From Frigoribacterium faeni (lineage in GTDB: Bacteria; Actinomycetota; Actinomycetes; Actinomycetales; Microbacteriaceae), in NCBI RefSeq assembly GCF_011761235.1, contig NZ_JAAOYW010000001.1:186781-250780 (forward strand): 64,000 bases of DNA, read 5' to 3'. The notes below the pieces were generated by a model. The model was given only the letters and a program-made list of their open reading frames with translations, searched no databases and was not told the origin of the DNA. Shown piece by piece: positions 51,281 through 61,107 of this stretch; the stretch's first letter is position 1, and each line of letters starts with the position of its first letter. The position numbers and the translations under genes are program-made.

Positions 51281-53563
51281 TCAGCCCGCGCTGACCCGGT
51301 AGACGTCGTACACGGCGTCGATGCGACGGACGGCGTTGAGCACGCGGTCGAGGTGCGTGGTGTCGCCCATCTCGAAGACGAACCGGCTGATGGCCAGTCG
51401 CTCGTTCGACGTCGAGACGTTCGCCGAGAGGATGTTGACGTGGTGCTCGGAGAGGACGCGCGTCACGTCGGACAGCAGGCCGCTGCGGTCGAGGGCCTCG
51501 ATCTGGATCTGCACCAGGAACACGCTCTTCGACGACGGGGCCCACTCGACCTCGATCATCCGCTCGGGCTCCTGCATCAGGCCCTGCACGTTGTGGCAGG
51601 TCGCCTGGTGGACGCTGACGCCCTGGCCGCGCGTGACGAACCCGACGATCTGGTCGCCCGGCACGGGAGTGCAGCACTTCGCCAGCTTGACGAGGATGTC
51701 GGGGGCGCCGCGCACGAGGACGCCCGAGTCGCTGTTCCGCAAGGGGCGCGAGACGCCCTTGCTCGGGAACTCGTACTCGCCCTCGACCTCGGTCTCCTGC
51801 TGGACGGACGCGACGACCTTCTCGATCACGGACTGGGTCGACAGGTGGCCCTCGCCGACCGCGGCGTACAGGCTCGAGACGTCGTCGTAGCGCAGCTGCG
51901 AGGCGACCTCGGTGATGCTGTCCTGGTTCATCAGCTTCTGCAGCGGCAGGTTCTGCTTGCGCATCGCCCGCGCGATCGCGTCCTTGCCCTGCTCGATGGC
52001 CTCGTCGCGACGCTCCTTCGTGAACCACTGGCGGATCTTGTTGCGCGCACGAGGGCTCTTGACGAAGCCCAGCCAGTCCTGGCTCGGCCCCGAGTCGGGG
52101 TTCTTCGACGTGAAGACCTCGACGACGTCGCCGCTGTTGAGCACGCTCTCGAGCGGGATGAGCCGGCCGTTCACCTTCGCGCCCATCGTCCGGTGGCCGA
52201 CCTCGGTGTGCACGGCGTACGCGAAGTCCACCGGCGTCGCCCCGGACGGCAGCCCGATCACCTTGCCCTGGGGCGTGAAGACGTAGACCTCCTTCGCGCC
52301 GATCTCGAAGCGGAGGCTGTCGAGGAACTCCCCCGGGTCGGCAGTCTCGGCCTGCCAGTCCGAGATGTGGGCCAGCCACGCCATGTCGGTCTCGGTGCGG
52401 GCGCCCGTCGCGGGGTCGTCCCGACCGCCGTTCATCCGCTGCTTGTACTTCCAGTGCGCGGCGACGCCGAACTCGGCGCGCTGGTGCATCTCGTGGGTGC
52501 GGATCTGGATCTCGACCGGTCGTCCCTTCGGGCCGATCACGGTGGTGTGCAGCGACTGGTACAGGTTGAACTTCGGGGTGGCGATGTAGTCCTTGAAGCG
52601 GCCGGGGATGGGGTTCCAGCGCGCGTGGATCGACCCGAGGACGGCGTAGCAGTCCCGCAGCGAGCCGACGAGCACGCGGATGCCCACCAGGTCGTAGATC
52701 TCGTCGAACTCGCGCCCTCGCACGATCATCTTCTGGTAGATCGAGTAGTACTGCTTGGGCCGGCCGACGACCTCGCCGCGGATCTTCGTCGACTTGAGGT
52801 CGGACTTGACGGCGTCGATGACGTTCTGCACGAACTGCTCGCGCTGCGGCGTCCGCTGCCGCACGAGGTTGTCGATCTCGACGTACAGCTTCGGGTGCAG
52901 CACGGCGAACGAGAGGTCCTCGAGCTCCCACTTGATCGCCTGGATGCCGAGGCGGTGCGCCAGGGGCGCGTAGATCTCGAGGGTCTCGGTGGCCTTGCGC
53001 GACGCGGAGGCGGACTCGACGAAGCCCCACGTGCGGGCGTTGTGCAGGCGGTCGGCGAGCTTGATGACGAGCACGCGGATGTCCTTCGACATCGCCACGA
53101 CCATCTTGCGGACCGTCTCGGCCTGGGCGCTGTCGCCGTACTTGAGCTTGTCGAGCTTCGTGACCCCGTCGACGAGCATCGCGATCTCGTCGCCGAAGTC
53201 GCCCTGCAGCATGGCCAGCGTGTAGTCGGTGTCCTCGACGGTGTCGTGCAGCAACGCGGCCGCGATCGTCTTGGAGCCGATGCCGAGGTCGGCGAGGATC
53301 TGCGCCACGGCGACCGGGTGGGTGATGTACGGCTCGCCGCTCTTGCGGAGCTGGCCGCGGTGCGCCTTCTCGGCGACGGTGTAGGCACGCTCGATCACGA
53401 CGAGGTCGGCCTTGGGGTGGTGCATCCGGACGGTCTTGACCAGCCGGTCGACGGCGCCAGCGGGCTGGCTGCGGGAGAAGAGCCGCGGCAGCAACGTGCG
53501 CAGCGACGCCGTTCCGCCCTGCTCCGGCGTCGCGGGGGTCTCTCTCGTGGTGATCTCGGTCAC
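51281..53563 (-). CDS. rel: bifunctional (p)ppGpp synthetase/hydrolase (Rel)
   Basis: A 760-residue long RSH protein. The hydrolase HD domain has H82, HDTVED (107-112) and KLADRLHNART. The synthetase domain follows with GRPKQYYSIYQKM, RFKDYIATPKFNLYQSLHT and EIQIRTHEMHQRAEFGVAAHWKYK. TGS (about 430-490), zinc-finger-like and ACT (about 680-755) domains complete it. Both active sites look intact, so it should make and degrade the stringent alarmone. The start GTG 53563 has an AGGAGG upstream. It is convergent with the AbiEi-like gene and faces the rhodanese 96 bp upstream. Confidence 0.97.
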   Translation of the reverse strand: MTEITTRETPATPEQGGTASLRTLLPRLFSRSQPAGAVDRLVKTVRMHHPKADLVVIERAYTVAEKAHRGQLRKSGEPYITHPVAVAQILADLGIGSKTIAAALLHDTVEDTDYTLAMLQGDFGDEIAMLVDGVTKLDKLKYGDSAQAETVRKMVVAMSKDIRVLVIKLADRLHNARTWGFVESASASRKATETLEIYAPLAHRLGIQAIKWELEDLSFAVLHPKLYVEIDNLVRQRTPQREQFVQNVIDAVKSDLKSTKIRGEVVGRPKQYYSIYQKMIVRGREFDEIYDLVGIRVLVGSLRDCYAVLGSIHARWNPIPGRFKDYIATPKFNLYQSLHTTVIGPKGRPVEIQIRTHEMHQRAEFGVAAHWKYKQRMNGGRDDPATGARTETDMAWLAHISDWQAETADPGEFLDSLRFEIGAKEVYVFTPQGKVIGLPSGATPVDFAYAVHTEVGHRTMGAKVNGRLIPLESVLNSGDVVEVFTSKNPDSGPSQDWLGFVKSPRARNKIRQWFTKERRDEAIEQGKDAIARAMRKQNLPLQKLMNQDSITEVASQLRYDDVSSLYAAVGEGHLSTQSVIEKVVASVQQETEVEGEYEFPSKGVSRPLRNSDSGVLVRGAPDILVKLAKCCTPVPGDQIVGFVTRGQGVSVHQATCHNVQGLMQEPERMIEVEWAPSSKSVFLVQIQIEALDRSGLLSDVTRVLSEHHVNILSANVSTSNERLAISRFVFEMGDTTHLDRVLNAVRRIDAVYDVYRVSAG

Positions 53564-53659
53564 GACCGCGCCTCCTCGTCCTCGCCCGTGCGGCACGCGC
53601 GTCCTCGGGGAGCGGACGTCGGTGCGTGCACGAGTCGGGACAACGCTACTCGCTCCTGG

Positions 53660-54025
53660 TCAGTCGACCGACGCCGGCCGTTCGCCGTCGCTGACGACGT
53701 CGCCCCGCGCGTCGCGCCAGGCCAGCATGCCGCCCTCGACGTTCACGGCCCGCAGGCCCGCCCGACGCAGCGCGGCCGTGGCGCGCATCGAGCGCATGCC
53801 CGAGTGGCACACCACGAGCACGTCGCGGTCGTCGGGGACCTCGTCGACCCGGTCGGCGAGCTCGGAGAGCGGCAGCAGCACCGCCTGCGGCGCGTGGCCC
53901 TCGTCCCACTCCGACTGCTCGCGCACGTCGAGGAGGTACGCGCCGTCGCCCACCAGGGCCACCGCCTCCTGCGCGGTCACCTCGGGCATCGAGGAGGCGT
54001 CGCCTCCGCCCAGGGGCGCACTCAC
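53660..54025 (-). CDS. single-domain rhodanese-like sulfurtransferase
   Basis: A 121-residue protein. The rhodanese fold is shown by YLLDVREQSEWDEGHAPQAVLLPL and the active-site loop VVCHSGMRS with nucleophile C73. It should transfer sulfane sulfur in the cytoplasm. The GTG at 54025 overlaps the secF stop as GTGA. In mycobacteria and streptomycetes the gene next to secF is usually apt; here a rhodanese occupies that place. The partner substrate is unknown. Confidence 0.9.
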   Translation of the reverse strand: MSAPLGGGDASSMPEVTAQEAVALVGDGAYLLDVREQSEWDEGHAPQAVLLPLSELADRVDEVPDDRDVLVVCHSGMRSMRATAALRRAGLRAVNVEGGMLAWRDARGDVVSDGERPASVD

Positions 54026-55026
54026 GACGTCACCGCCGCGGCCTCGGCCTCGCGGGCACGGTCGGCCCGCTTGCGGTCGTCGCGCTTGGCGATGTCGCTC
54101 TCGCCGATGCGCAGGGTGGCGTAGAGCGGCGAGGCGATGAAGATCGTCGAGTACGTGCCGACGAGGATGCCGATGAACAGGGCCAGCGAGATGTCGCGCA
54201 GGGTGCCCGCGCCGAGCACGAAGGCACCGATGAAGAGGATCGCCGCGACTGGCAGCAGGGCGACCACCGAGGTGTTGATCGACCGGACGAGCGTCTGGTT
54301 GATGGCCAGGTTGATCGACTGCCCGAAGGTGCGCCTCGAGCCCTCGCCGTCCTCTGCGGTGTTCTCACGGATCTTGTCGAAGACCACGACGGTGTCGTAG
54401 AGCGAGTACCCGAGGATCGTCAGGAACCCGATCACGGCGGCCGGCGTGACCTCGAAGCCGACGATGCCGTAGATGCCGGCGGTCAGCACGAGGTCGTGCA
54501 GCAGGGCGGTCATGGCGGCGAGCGACATCTTCCAAGTGCGGAAGTAGAGGGTCATGCCGATGGCCGCGAGGATCAGGAAGATCACGAGGCCCTTGATCGC
54601 CTGCGCCGTGATGTCCGCGCCCCAGGAGGCGCCGATGAACGACGACGTCACACGGTCGGCCGGCACGTCGTAGGCGGTCGCCAGGGCGTCCGCCACGTCG
54701 TTCGTCTGCGCCGCCTCGAGCTGCGAGGTCTGGACGCGGATCGTGTCGGAGCCGACCTGGGTCACCCGCGGGTTCGAGCCCGGCGCGACCTCGTCGACCG
54801 TCTGGGACGCCACGTCCTGGTCGAGCTCGGCGGGCTGGGCCACCTGGAACTCGGAGCCGCCGGTGAACTCGATGCCGAAGTGGTACCCGCCGCGCAGGAA
54901 CGGCACCGTGGCGCACAGCACGATCACGATCGCGGCGATCAGGTACCACGTGCGCCGTCGGCCCACGAAGTCGAACGAGCGCGCCCCCGTGTAGAGGTCG
55001 TTGCCGAACTTGGAGAAGCTGGCCAT
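54022..55026 (-). CDS. secF: protein translocase subunit SecF
   Basis: A 334-residue integral membrane protein of the SecDF accessory translocase. Six hydrophobic helices are present. The conserved EFTGGSEFQ lies at 53-61 and the IGAS-like and YDTVVVFDKIRENT motifs follow. It uses the proton gradient to pull exported proteins through SecYEG. Its ATG shares one base with the secD stop (TGATG). The C-terminal tail (300-334) is charged. It is in the yajC-secD-secF-rhodanese unit. Confidence 0.97.
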   Translation of the reverse strand: MASFSKFGNDLYTGARSFDFVGRRRTWYLIAAIVIVLCATVPFLRGGYHFGIEFTGGSEFQVAQPAELDQDVASQTVDEVAPGSNPRVTQVGSDTIRVQTSQLEAAQTNDVADALATAYDVPADRVTSSFIGASWGADITAQAIKGLVIFLILAAIGMTLYFRTWKMSLAAMTALLHDLVLTAGIYGIVGFEVTPAAVIGFLTILGYSLYDTVVVFDKIRENTAEDGEGSRRTFGQSINLAINQTLVRSINTSVVALLPVAAILFIGAFVLGAGTLRDISLALFIGILVGTYSTIFIASPLYATLRIGESDIAKRDDRKRADRAREAEAAAVTS

Positions 55027-56786
55027 CAGCTGTCCTTCCCTTCACCGCGCGCGGAGTCGTCGACCCGTGTGCTCGCGCTCTCAGCCGCCTTGCGTTCGGC
55101 GATGGTCTGGCGCTTGGCCGCCTCGCGGCCGCCGGCGCCCTTGCGGGCCGCCGCGGCGACCGGGGTGCGGAACTGCGCACGCCCGCGGTAGACGGCGCCC
55201 AGCGCCTTCGGGTCGAGGCCGCTGAACGCGTGGCCCTCGCCGAAGAAGCGGGTGCGCGCGATGAGCTGCAGCATCGGGTGCGTGAAGAGCGCCACGACGA
55301 TGAGGTCGATGACCGTCGTCAGGCCGAGGGTGAGCGCGAAGCCCTTGACGTTGCCGACCGCCAGGATGAACAGCGTGATCGCGGCGAGGAAGTTCACGGT
55401 GTCGGAGGCGATGATCGTGCGGATCGCGCGCTTCCAGCCCGACTCGACGGCGCTCTCGAGGATGCGTCCGTCGCGGAGCTCGTCGCGGATGCGCTCGAAG
55501 TAGACGATGAACGAGTCGGCCGTGATGCCGATGGCCACGATCAAGCCGGTCACCCCCGCGAGCGACAGGCGGTACCCCTCTCGCCACGAGAGGATCGCGA
55601 TCACCAGGTAGGTGAGCAGCGCCGCGATGAGGAGCGACAGCACCGTCACGAAGGCGAGCGCACGGTACTGCACGAGCGAGTAGATGACCACGAGGATGAG
55701 GCCGATCAGGCCCGCGATCAGGCCGCTGACGAGCTGGGTCTGGCCCAGCGTCGCGGTGATGTTCTCGTTGCTCTGGACCGAGAAGCTGATCGGGAGGGCG
55801 CCGAACTTCAGCTGGTCGGCGAGGGTCTTCGACGAGTCCTGCGTGAACGACCCGGTGATCTGCGCCTGGCCGTCGGTGATGGCGGCGTTGGCCGACGGAG
55901 CCGTGATGACCTGGTTGTCGAGCGTCACGGCGAACTGGTTCTGGGGCGCCTGGAGCGCGACGAGCCGCGACGTCACGTCGCTGAACTGACGCGTGCCCTC
56001 GCGGTCGAACTCGAGGTTGACGGCCCAGGTGTTCGTGGAGTTGCCCTGGGAGTCGGTGGCGAGGCCGTTGGTGGCGTCGCTGATCTCGCTGCCCTGCACC
56101 TCGACGGGGCCCAGGATGAACTTCGACGTGCCGTCGGTGGAGCAGGTGACGAGGGGCTCGTCGTCCCGTGCCGTCGACAGGTCGTTGTCGGCCGCGCACT
56201 GGTAGTTCGTGTACTCGTCGGCGAGCTGCTCCGTGATCCAGGCGAGGTCGGAGGCGTTCGTCGGCGACGCGGTGGGCGTCGAGTTGAGGTCGGGGTTCGG
56301 CGTGTAGGGCGTGGCCGAGGGGCTCGCCGTCGCGTCGGCGTCGCCGCCGACGGCCGCGTTGCTCACGGCCTCGGTGTAGAGCACCGGGCGGAACGTCAGC
56401 TTGGCCGAGGCCTCGATGCGCTCGAGAGTCTCGTTGTCGGGACGGCCCGGGATGGACACGACGATGTTCTGGGCGCCCTGCCGCGTGATCTCCGACTCGG
56501 AGACGCCGGCGCTGTCGATGCGCTGGCGGATGATCGTCACGGCCTGGTCGAGCTGCTGGCTCGAGACGGATTGGCCGTTGTCGAGCTGCGCGGCCAGGGT
56601 GATCTGCGTGCCGCCCTGGAGGTCGAGGGCGAGCTCGGGGACCCAGCTGGCCCCGTCCCACCAGCCGTCACGACCGGAGTCGTTGAGCGCGGTGGCCGTG
56701 CCGTTCAGCGCGGCGAGGCCGGCGATGATGACGAGCAACCACGTCAGGGAACGGATGGCCTTCTTGACAGGCGTCGAACGTGCCAC
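55026..56786 (-). CDS. secD: protein translocase subunit SecD
   Basis: A 586-residue SecD with transmembrane helix 1 (about 12-30), the DLQGGTQI motif (55-62), a large extracytoplasmic P1 domain and five C-terminal helices (about 350-540). An insert at 143-180 (Ala/Ser/Thr/Pro-rich, e.g. DATASPSATPYTPNPDLNST) lies inside the P1 domain and looks like a flexible extracellular linker. A cytoplasmic tail of about 45 residues is basic. The GTG at 56786 has a poor Shine-Dalgarno, and two hairpins precede it. Confidence 0.96.
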   Translation of the reverse strand: MARSTPVKKAIRSLTWLLVIIAGLAALNGTATALNDSGRDGWWDGASWVPELALDLQGGTQITLAAQLDNGQSVSSQQLDQAVTIIRQRIDSAGVSESEITRQGAQNIVVSIPGRPDNETLERIEASAKLTFRPVLYTEAVSNAAVGGDADATASPSATPYTPNPDLNSTPTASPTNASDLAWITEQLADEYTNYQCAADNDLSTARDDEPLVTCSTDGTSKFILGPVEVQGSEISDATNGLATDSQGNSTNTWAVNLEFDREGTRQFSDVTSRLVALQAPQNQFAVTLDNQVITAPSANAAITDGQAQITGSFTQDSSKTLADQLKFGALPISFSVQSNENITATLGQTQLVSGLIAGLIGLILVVIYSLVQYRALAFVTVLSLLIAALLTYLVIAILSWREGYRLSLAGVTGLIVAIGITADSFIVYFERIRDELRDGRILESAVESGWKRAIRTIIASDTVNFLAAITLFILAVGNVKGFALTLGLTTVIDLIVVALFTHPMLQLIARTRFFGEGHAFSGLDPKALGAVYRGRAQFRTPVAAAARKGAGGREAAKRQTIAERKAAESASTRVDDSARGEGKDS

Positions 56787-56810
56787 GGAGGATCTGCTTT
56801 CTCATGGGAG

Positions 56811-56869
56811 CGCGCGCCCCGTGGGGCGCGCGGCGGCGTCTGGGCCGGGGCGCCCGTCGGTGCCCCGGC
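56811..56869 (-). other. tandem hairpins between yajC and secD
   Basis: In minus-strand order a GCCGGGGC/GCCCCGGC stem (8 bp, 10-nt loop, 56844-56869) comes first. It is followed by a CGCGCGCCCC/GGGGCGCGCG stem (10 bp, 2-nt centre, 56811-56832). They could end part of the transcript after yajC, or fold over the secD leader. No T run follows. Confidence 0.6.
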
Positions 56870-56879
56870 TGTCGGCGGG

Positions 56880-57317
56880 TCAGGCCTTGCGGGGCTCGTC
56901 CGTGTCGGTGGCGGCGTCGAGGCGCGTCTCGTCGACCCGCTCGCCGTAGGCCGGCGAGGTGGTGTCGACCACCGTGTCGTCCGCGGTGCGGGCGTCGCCG
57001 GCACGGAGGGAGTCGACCTCGTCGGCGTCGGAGACGACGGCGTCGTCGTCGGCCACGACGGGCTCGACGACGCGGCCGAGGGTCTGGCGGTGGACGCGGA
57101 TGACGGTGCCGGGGGCGACCTCGACCTCGGCGACGTTCGCCTCGTCGTCGATCGAGACGACGGTGCCGTAGACGCCGAAGCTCAGCATGACCTCGACGCC
57201 GGGGACGAGCTTCGACTGCAGGTCGGCCTGCTGGGCGTCGCGCTTGCGCTTGTTGCGGAACATGAAGAAGACGAGGACCACCAGGAGGAGGATCATCACG
57301 ACTGTTGTGGCGTCCAT
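56880..57317 (-). CDS. yajC: preprotein translocase subunit YajC
   Basis: A 145-residue protein with a single helix (5-20, TVVMILLLVVLVFFMF) followed by RNKRKRDAQQADLQSKLVPG and the conserved GVEVMLSFGVYGTVVSIDDE. The last 60 residues are a long acidic tail, longer than the roughly 110 residues of typical YajC. ATG 57317 has GAAAGG upstream. It binds SecDF in the membrane and lies 93 bp before secD. Confidence 0.95.
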   Translation of the reverse strand: MDATTVVMILLLVVLVFFMFRNKRKRDAQQADLQSKLVPGVEVMLSFGVYGTVVSIDDEANVAEVEVAPGTVIRVHRQTLGRVVEPVVADDDAVVSDADEVDSLRAGDARTADDTVVDTTSPAYGERVDETRLDAATDTDEPRKA

Positions 57318-57398
57318 GAGGAACTGCCTTTCGGAGCTAGAGGGATGGGCGGCTGAGGCGGGGGTGAGGGTGCCTCGTGCCGACTGGCCTGTCGGCGA

Positions 57399-58424
57399 TC
57401 ATAGTTCATCGCCGAAGAGGGTCCCCGTCGCCGGGTCGGCCAGGCCGAAGTGCCGCCACGCCTCGGGCGTCGCGACACGGCCCCGGGGCGTTCGGACGAG
57501 CAGCCCGATGCGCACGAGGAACGGCTCGACGACCGACTCGACCGTGTCGGCCTCCTCCCCGACCGAGACGGCCAGCGTGCTCAGGCCCACGGGGCCGCCC
57601 CCGAAGCGCTTCAGGACGGTGGAGAGCACCTCGCGGTCGAGCCGGTCGAGCCCCAGGTCGTCGACGTCGTAGAGGCTGAGGGCCGCGCGCACGGTCTCGA
57701 GGTCGGCGTCGCGTCCGTGCACGAGGGAGTAGTCGCGGACGCGGCGCAGCAGGCGGTTCGCGATGCGGGGGGTGCCGCGGCAGCGGCCCGCGATCTCGGC
57801 CAGCGCGTCGCCCGAGACGGGGATGCCGAGCAGGGAGGCGGCCCGCCGCAGCACCTCGGTGAGCTCGTCGGCGTCGTAGAACTCGAGGTTCGCGGTGAAG
57901 CCGAACCGGTCGCGGAGCGGGTTGGGCAGCATGCCGCTGCGCGTCGTCGCCCCGACCAGGGTGAACGGCGAGAGCTCGAGCGGGATGCTCGTCGCGCCGG
58001 CGCCCTTGCCGACCATGATGTCGATCCGGTAGTCCTCCATGGCGAGGTAGAGCATCTCCTCCGCCGAGCGCGCCATGCGGTGGATCTCGTCGATGAAGAG
58101 GACCTCGCCGGGCACCAGCGCCGAGAGCACGGCCGCGAGGTCGCCGGCGTGCTGGATCGCGGGGCCGGACGACATGCGGAGCGGGCGGCCGCTCTCGTGC
58201 GCGACGATCATCGCGAGCGTCGTCTTGCCCAGCCCGGGCGGCCCGGCCATGAGGATGTGGTCGGGGGTGCGGCCCTGCATCGAGGCCGCCTTGAGGAGCA
58301 GTTCGAGCTGGCCCCGCACCTTCTTCTGGCCGACGAACTCGTCGAGCGAGGTCGGTCGCAGCGCTCCCTCGAACGCCAGCTCCGCCTCGGACTCGACGAC
58401 GGGCCGCGTGAGGTCGTCGCTCAC
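57399..58424 (-). CDS. ruvB: Holliday junction branch migration helicase RuvB
   Basis: A 341-residue AAA+ motor. Walker A is GPPGLGKT (61-68), Walker B is FIDEIHR (110-116), and [18 protein letters not shown] contains the sensor and arginine finger. The C-terminal winged helix is at about 265-341. The GTG start at 58424 overlaps the ruvA stop as GTGA. It forms hexamers that drive branch migration with RuvA. yajC follows after 81 bp. Confidence 0.97.
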   Translation of the reverse strand: MSDDLTRPVVESEAELAFEGALRPTSLDEFVGQKKVRGQLELLLKAASMQGRTPDHILMAGPPGLGKTTLAMIVAHESGRPLRMSSGPAIQHAGDLAAVLSALVPGEVLFIDEIHRMARSAEEMLYLAMEDYRIDIMVGKGAGATSIPLELSPFTLVGATTRSGMLPNPLRDRFGFTANLEFYDADELTEVLRRAASLLGIPVSGDALAEIAGRCRGTPRIANRLLRRVRDYSLVHGRDADLETVRAALSLYDVDDLGLDRLDREVLSTVLKRFGGGPVGLSTLAVSVGEEADTVESVVEPFLVRIGLLVRTPRGRVATPEAWRHFGLADPATGTLFGDEL

Positions 58425-59035
58425 GCGCGCGCGCCCAGCGACTTCTGCGGCCCGAGGTGGCCGAGGGCCGCCCGCAGCAGCAGCGGCACGGCGACGGCGA
58501 CGTCGGGACCGCGGTCGGCGACGACCGAGTCGATGGCGGCCTGCGCCTCTTTCTCGGACCAGCCCAGCCCGACCAGGGCGGTCAGCACGTCGGCCGAGGT
58601 CGAGGAGGCGGCGGTCACCGTGGGCGCGGAGGCCCGGACGTCGAGCTTGCCCGTCAGCGACAGCACGATGAGCTTCGCGGTCTTCGGGCCGATGCCCGAC
58701 ACGCGCCGGAACGGGGCGTCGTCGTCGTCGGCGACGGCCTGCGCGACCTGGGCGGGCGTGAGCGTCGACAGGACGCCCTGCGCCGACTTGGGGCCGACGC
58801 CCGTGACGCTGCGGAGCAGGTCGAAGACCTCGAGCTCTTCGAGCTCGGCGAAGCCGAACAGCGAGAGGTCGTCCTCGCGGACGATCAGCGTGGTGAACAG
58901 CTGCAGGGTCGTGCCGGGCGACGCCGTGAGGGCGAGCTGCGGGGTGACGCCGACGCGCAGGCCCACTCCCCCGACCTCGACGACGACGCTCGTGCCGGAG
59001 GCGGACAGCACGGTGCCGCGGACGCTCGAGATCAT
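58421..59035 (-). CDS. ruvA: Holliday junction DNA-binding protein RuvA
   Basis: A 204-residue protein. Domain I is an OB-fold (1-65, [22 protein letters not shown]). Domain II has two helix-hairpin-helix motifs ([17 protein letters not shown] and [16 protein letters not shown]). A linker and domain III (about 150-204) bind RuvB. ATG 59035 overlaps the ruvC stop as ATGA. It is the middle gene of ruvC-ruvA-ruvB. Confidence 0.97.
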   Translation of the reverse strand: MISSVRGTVLSASGTSVVVEVGGVGLRVGVTPQLALTASPGTTLQLFTTLIVREDDLSLFGFAELEELEVFDLLRSVTGVGPKSAQGVLSTLTPAQVAQAVADDDDAPFRRVSGIGPKTAKLIVLSLTGKLDVRASAPTVTAASSTSADVLTALVGLGWSEKEAQAAIDSVVADRGPDVAVAVPLLLRAALGHLGPQKSLGARA

Positions 59036-59607
59036 CTGCCCAGCCTAGGAGTCCGCGCCGACTTCTCTGCCTCGCGCCACGCCTTCTGCGCGGCCGTGAG
59101 GCCTCCGCCGGAGGGAGCCGAGGGGACGCCGCCGCGACGCCACGCGTGGCAGATCGCGAGGGCCAGCGCGTCGGCCGCGTCCGCCGGCTTCGGCACCTCG
59201 GCGAGGCCGAGCAGCCGGGCGACCATGGCGCCGACCTGCGCCTTGTCGGCGGAGCCGTACCCGGTCACCGCCGCCTTGACCTCGGACGGTGTGTGCATGG
59301 CGACGGGCACGGACCGCTCGGCCGCGGCCCGCAGCGCGAGACCGCTCACCTGGGCCGTGCCCATGACGGTCGACAGGTTGTTCTGCGCGAACACCCGCTC
59401 GATCGCCATGGCGTCGGGCCGGTGCTCGTCGACGAGCTGCTCGATGCCGCGGCCGATGGTGAGGAGGCGCTGCTCGAGGGGCATGTCGGCGGGCGACCGC
59501 ACGACCGTCACCGCGACGAGCGTGGCCCGGCGGGTGGCGTCGACCTCGACGACCCCGACCCCGCAGCGGGTCAGGCCGGGGTCGATGCCGAGCACCCGCA
59601 GCGTCAC
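59032..59607 (-). CDS. ruvC: Holliday junction resolvase RuvC
   Basis: A 191-residue RNase H-fold endonuclease. The catalytic acids are D9 ([10 protein letters not shown]), E70 ([10 protein letters not shown]), D143 and D146 ([15 protein letters not shown]). The C-terminal 25 residues are basic and longer than the minimal enzyme. It starts 4 bp after the yebC stop, so it is likely in the same transcript, the common yebC-ruvC-ruvA-ruvB order. Confidence 0.97.
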   Translation of the reverse strand: MTLRVLGIDPGLTRCGVGVVEVDATRRATLVAVTVVRSPADMPLEQRLLTIGRGIEQLVDEHRPDAMAIERVFAQNNLSTVMGTAQVSGLALRAAAERSVPVAMHTPSEVKAAVTGYGSADKAQVGAMVARLLGLAEVPKPADAADALALAICHAWRRGGVPSAPSGGGLTAAQKAWREAEKSARTPRLGR

Positions 59608-59611
59608 CGGG

Positions 59612-60376
59612 TCAGTCGTCGTCGTCGTCGAGCACGGCCTGGACGTCGGCGGGGACGTCGTAGTTCGCGTAGACGTTCTGGACGTCGTCGTCGTCGTCGA
59701 GCGCGTCGACCAGGCGGAACACCTTGCGGGCGGTGTCGGCGTCGACCTCGATCTTGAGGCCGGGGACGAACTCGACGTCGGCGGAGTCGTAGTCGATGCC
59801 CGCCTCCTGGAGGGCCGAGCGGGCCGGCACGAGGTCGGACGGCTCGGTCACGATCTCGAAGCCCTCGCCGCGGTCGGTGACCTCTTCGGCGCCCGCGTCG
59901 AGGACGGCCGAGAGGACGTCGTCCTCGGTGAGGCCGTCGGTCTTCATCACCGCGATGACGCCCTTGCGGCTGAAGTTGTAGGCCACGCTGCCCGGGTCGG
60001 CCATGGTGCCGCCGTTGCGCGACATGACCGTGCGGACGTTGGCCGCCGCCCGGTTCTTGTTGTCGGTGAGGCACTCGATGAGCAGGGCGACGCCGTTCGG
60101 GCCGTAGCCCTCGTACATGATGGTCTGGTAGTCGACGGACTCGCCGCTGAGGCCCGCCCCGCGCTTGATCGCGCGGTCGATGTTGTCGTTGGGGACCGAG
60201 GTCTTCTTGGCCTTCTGGACGGCGTCGACGAGCGTCGGGTTGCCGGACATGTCGGCCCCGCCCTGCTTCGCCGCGACCTCGATGTTCTTGATGAGCTTGG
60301 CGAACGACTTGGCGCGGCGGCTGTCGATGACGGCCTTCTTGTGCTTGGTCGTTGCCCACTTGGAATGCCCGGACAC
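59612..60376 (-). CDS. YebC/PmpR-family translation or transcription factor
   Basis: A 254-residue YebC family member ([20 protein letters not shown] at the N-terminus). The first-domain motif [19 protein letters not shown] and the [21 protein letters not shown] signature are typical. Two Asp runs (ALDDDDDVQ and a C-terminal VLDDDDD) mark it as very acidic. The GTG at 60376 has GAGG upstream; a longer reading adds four residues only. YebC proteins affect gene expression and translation of hard peptide stretches; the precise role here is unknown. Confidence 0.94.
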   Translation of the reverse strand: MSGHSKWATTKHKKAVIDSRRAKSFAKLIKNIEVAAKQGGADMSGNPTLVDAVQKAKKTSVPNDNIDRAIKRGAGLSGESVDYQTIMYEGYGPNGVALLIECLTDNKNRAAANVRTVMSRNGGTMADPGSVAYNFSRKGVIAVMKTDGLTEDDVLSAVLDAGAEEVTDRGEGFEIVTEPSDLVPARSALQEAGIDYDSADVEFVPGLKIEVDADTARKVFRLVDALDDDDDVQNVYANYDVPADVQAVLDDDDD

Positions 60377-60423
60377 GGTGCTCCTCACTTCCGGTTGACG
60401 ATCCGGACCATCCTACCGGCCGG

Positions 60424-60450
60424 GCCGCCGCCGGGCAGCCCGCCGGCGGC
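60424..60450 (-). terminator. hairpin after pdxT
   Basis: A 12-bp stem with one mismatch (GCCGCCGCCGGG 60424-60435, CCCGCCGGCGGC 60439-60450) with loop CAG, 40 bp after the pdxT stop and before yebC. It is a probable terminator of pdxS-pdxT. Confidence 0.55.
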
Positions 60451-60489
60451 CGCCGCGCCGGGGACGGGCCCGCGGAGGCGCGGGTCGCG

Positions 60490-61107
60490 TCAGCGGGCCG
60501 CCCAGGCGCGCGCCTTGTCGAGGAACCGTGCGTGGAACCGCAGGTCGGCGGTCATCTCGGGGTGGAACGAGGTGCCCATGAGGTTGCCTTGCTCGACGGC
60601 GACGACCCGGCCGTCGTCGAGGACGCCCACGGCCGTCGCACGAGGGCCGACCTCGTCGACCACGGGGGCCCGGATGAAGACCGCGTGCACGGGAGGGCCG
60701 GCGAGGACGGGGACGTCGACGTCGGTCTCGAACGAGTCGTTCTGGTTGCCGAAGGCGTTGCGCCGCACGGCGACGTCGAGCCCGCCCAGGGTGCGCTGCC
60801 CGGCGGCGCCGTCGACGACGCGGTCGGCCAGCATGATGAGGCCGGCGCACGTGCCGTAGACGGGCAGGCCGTCGTCGATCGCGGCACGCAGCGGCCCCGC
60901 CATCCCGAAGGTGCGCGAGAGCTTGTCCATCACCGTCGACTCGCCGCCCGGGAGCACGATCCCGGACACGGCCGCGAGCTCGTCGGGCCGCCGCACCGGG
61001 ACGGCGACCGCCCCGAGCGAGGTCAGCACCGCGAGGTGCTCGCGGAAGTCGCCCTGGAGGGCGAGCACCCCGACCCGCGGGACCTGCGCCTCCTGGTTAC
61101 CAGCCAC
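60490..61107 (-). CDS. pdxT: pyridoxal 5'-phosphate synthase glutaminase subunit PdxT
   Basis: A 205-residue class I glutaminase. The nucleophile is C87 in [10 protein letters not shown], the GGES substrate loop lies at 54-57, and SFHPEM carries the catalytic histidine and glutamate. It supplies ammonia to PdxS. The GTG at 61107 lies inside the 3' end of pdxS, an 11-nt overlap that couples the two subunits. Confidence 0.97.
   Translation of the reverse strand: MAGNQEAQVPRVGVLALQGDFREHLAVLTSLGAVAVPVRRPDELAAVSGIVLPGGESTVMDKLSRTFGMAGPLRAAIDDGLPVYGTCAGLIMLADRVVDGAAGQRTLGGLDVAVRRNAFGNQNDSFETDVDVPVLAGPPVHAVFIRAPVVDEVGPRATAVGVLDDGRVVAVEQGNLMGTSFHPEMTADLRFHARFLDKARAWAAR

Noticed and set aside
59612-59703. 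Asp-codon triplet runs at the 3' end of yebC as a microsatellite switch
   Set aside because: The runs are only about five codons long and in frame. A length change would alter the acidic tail but not switch the gene off.
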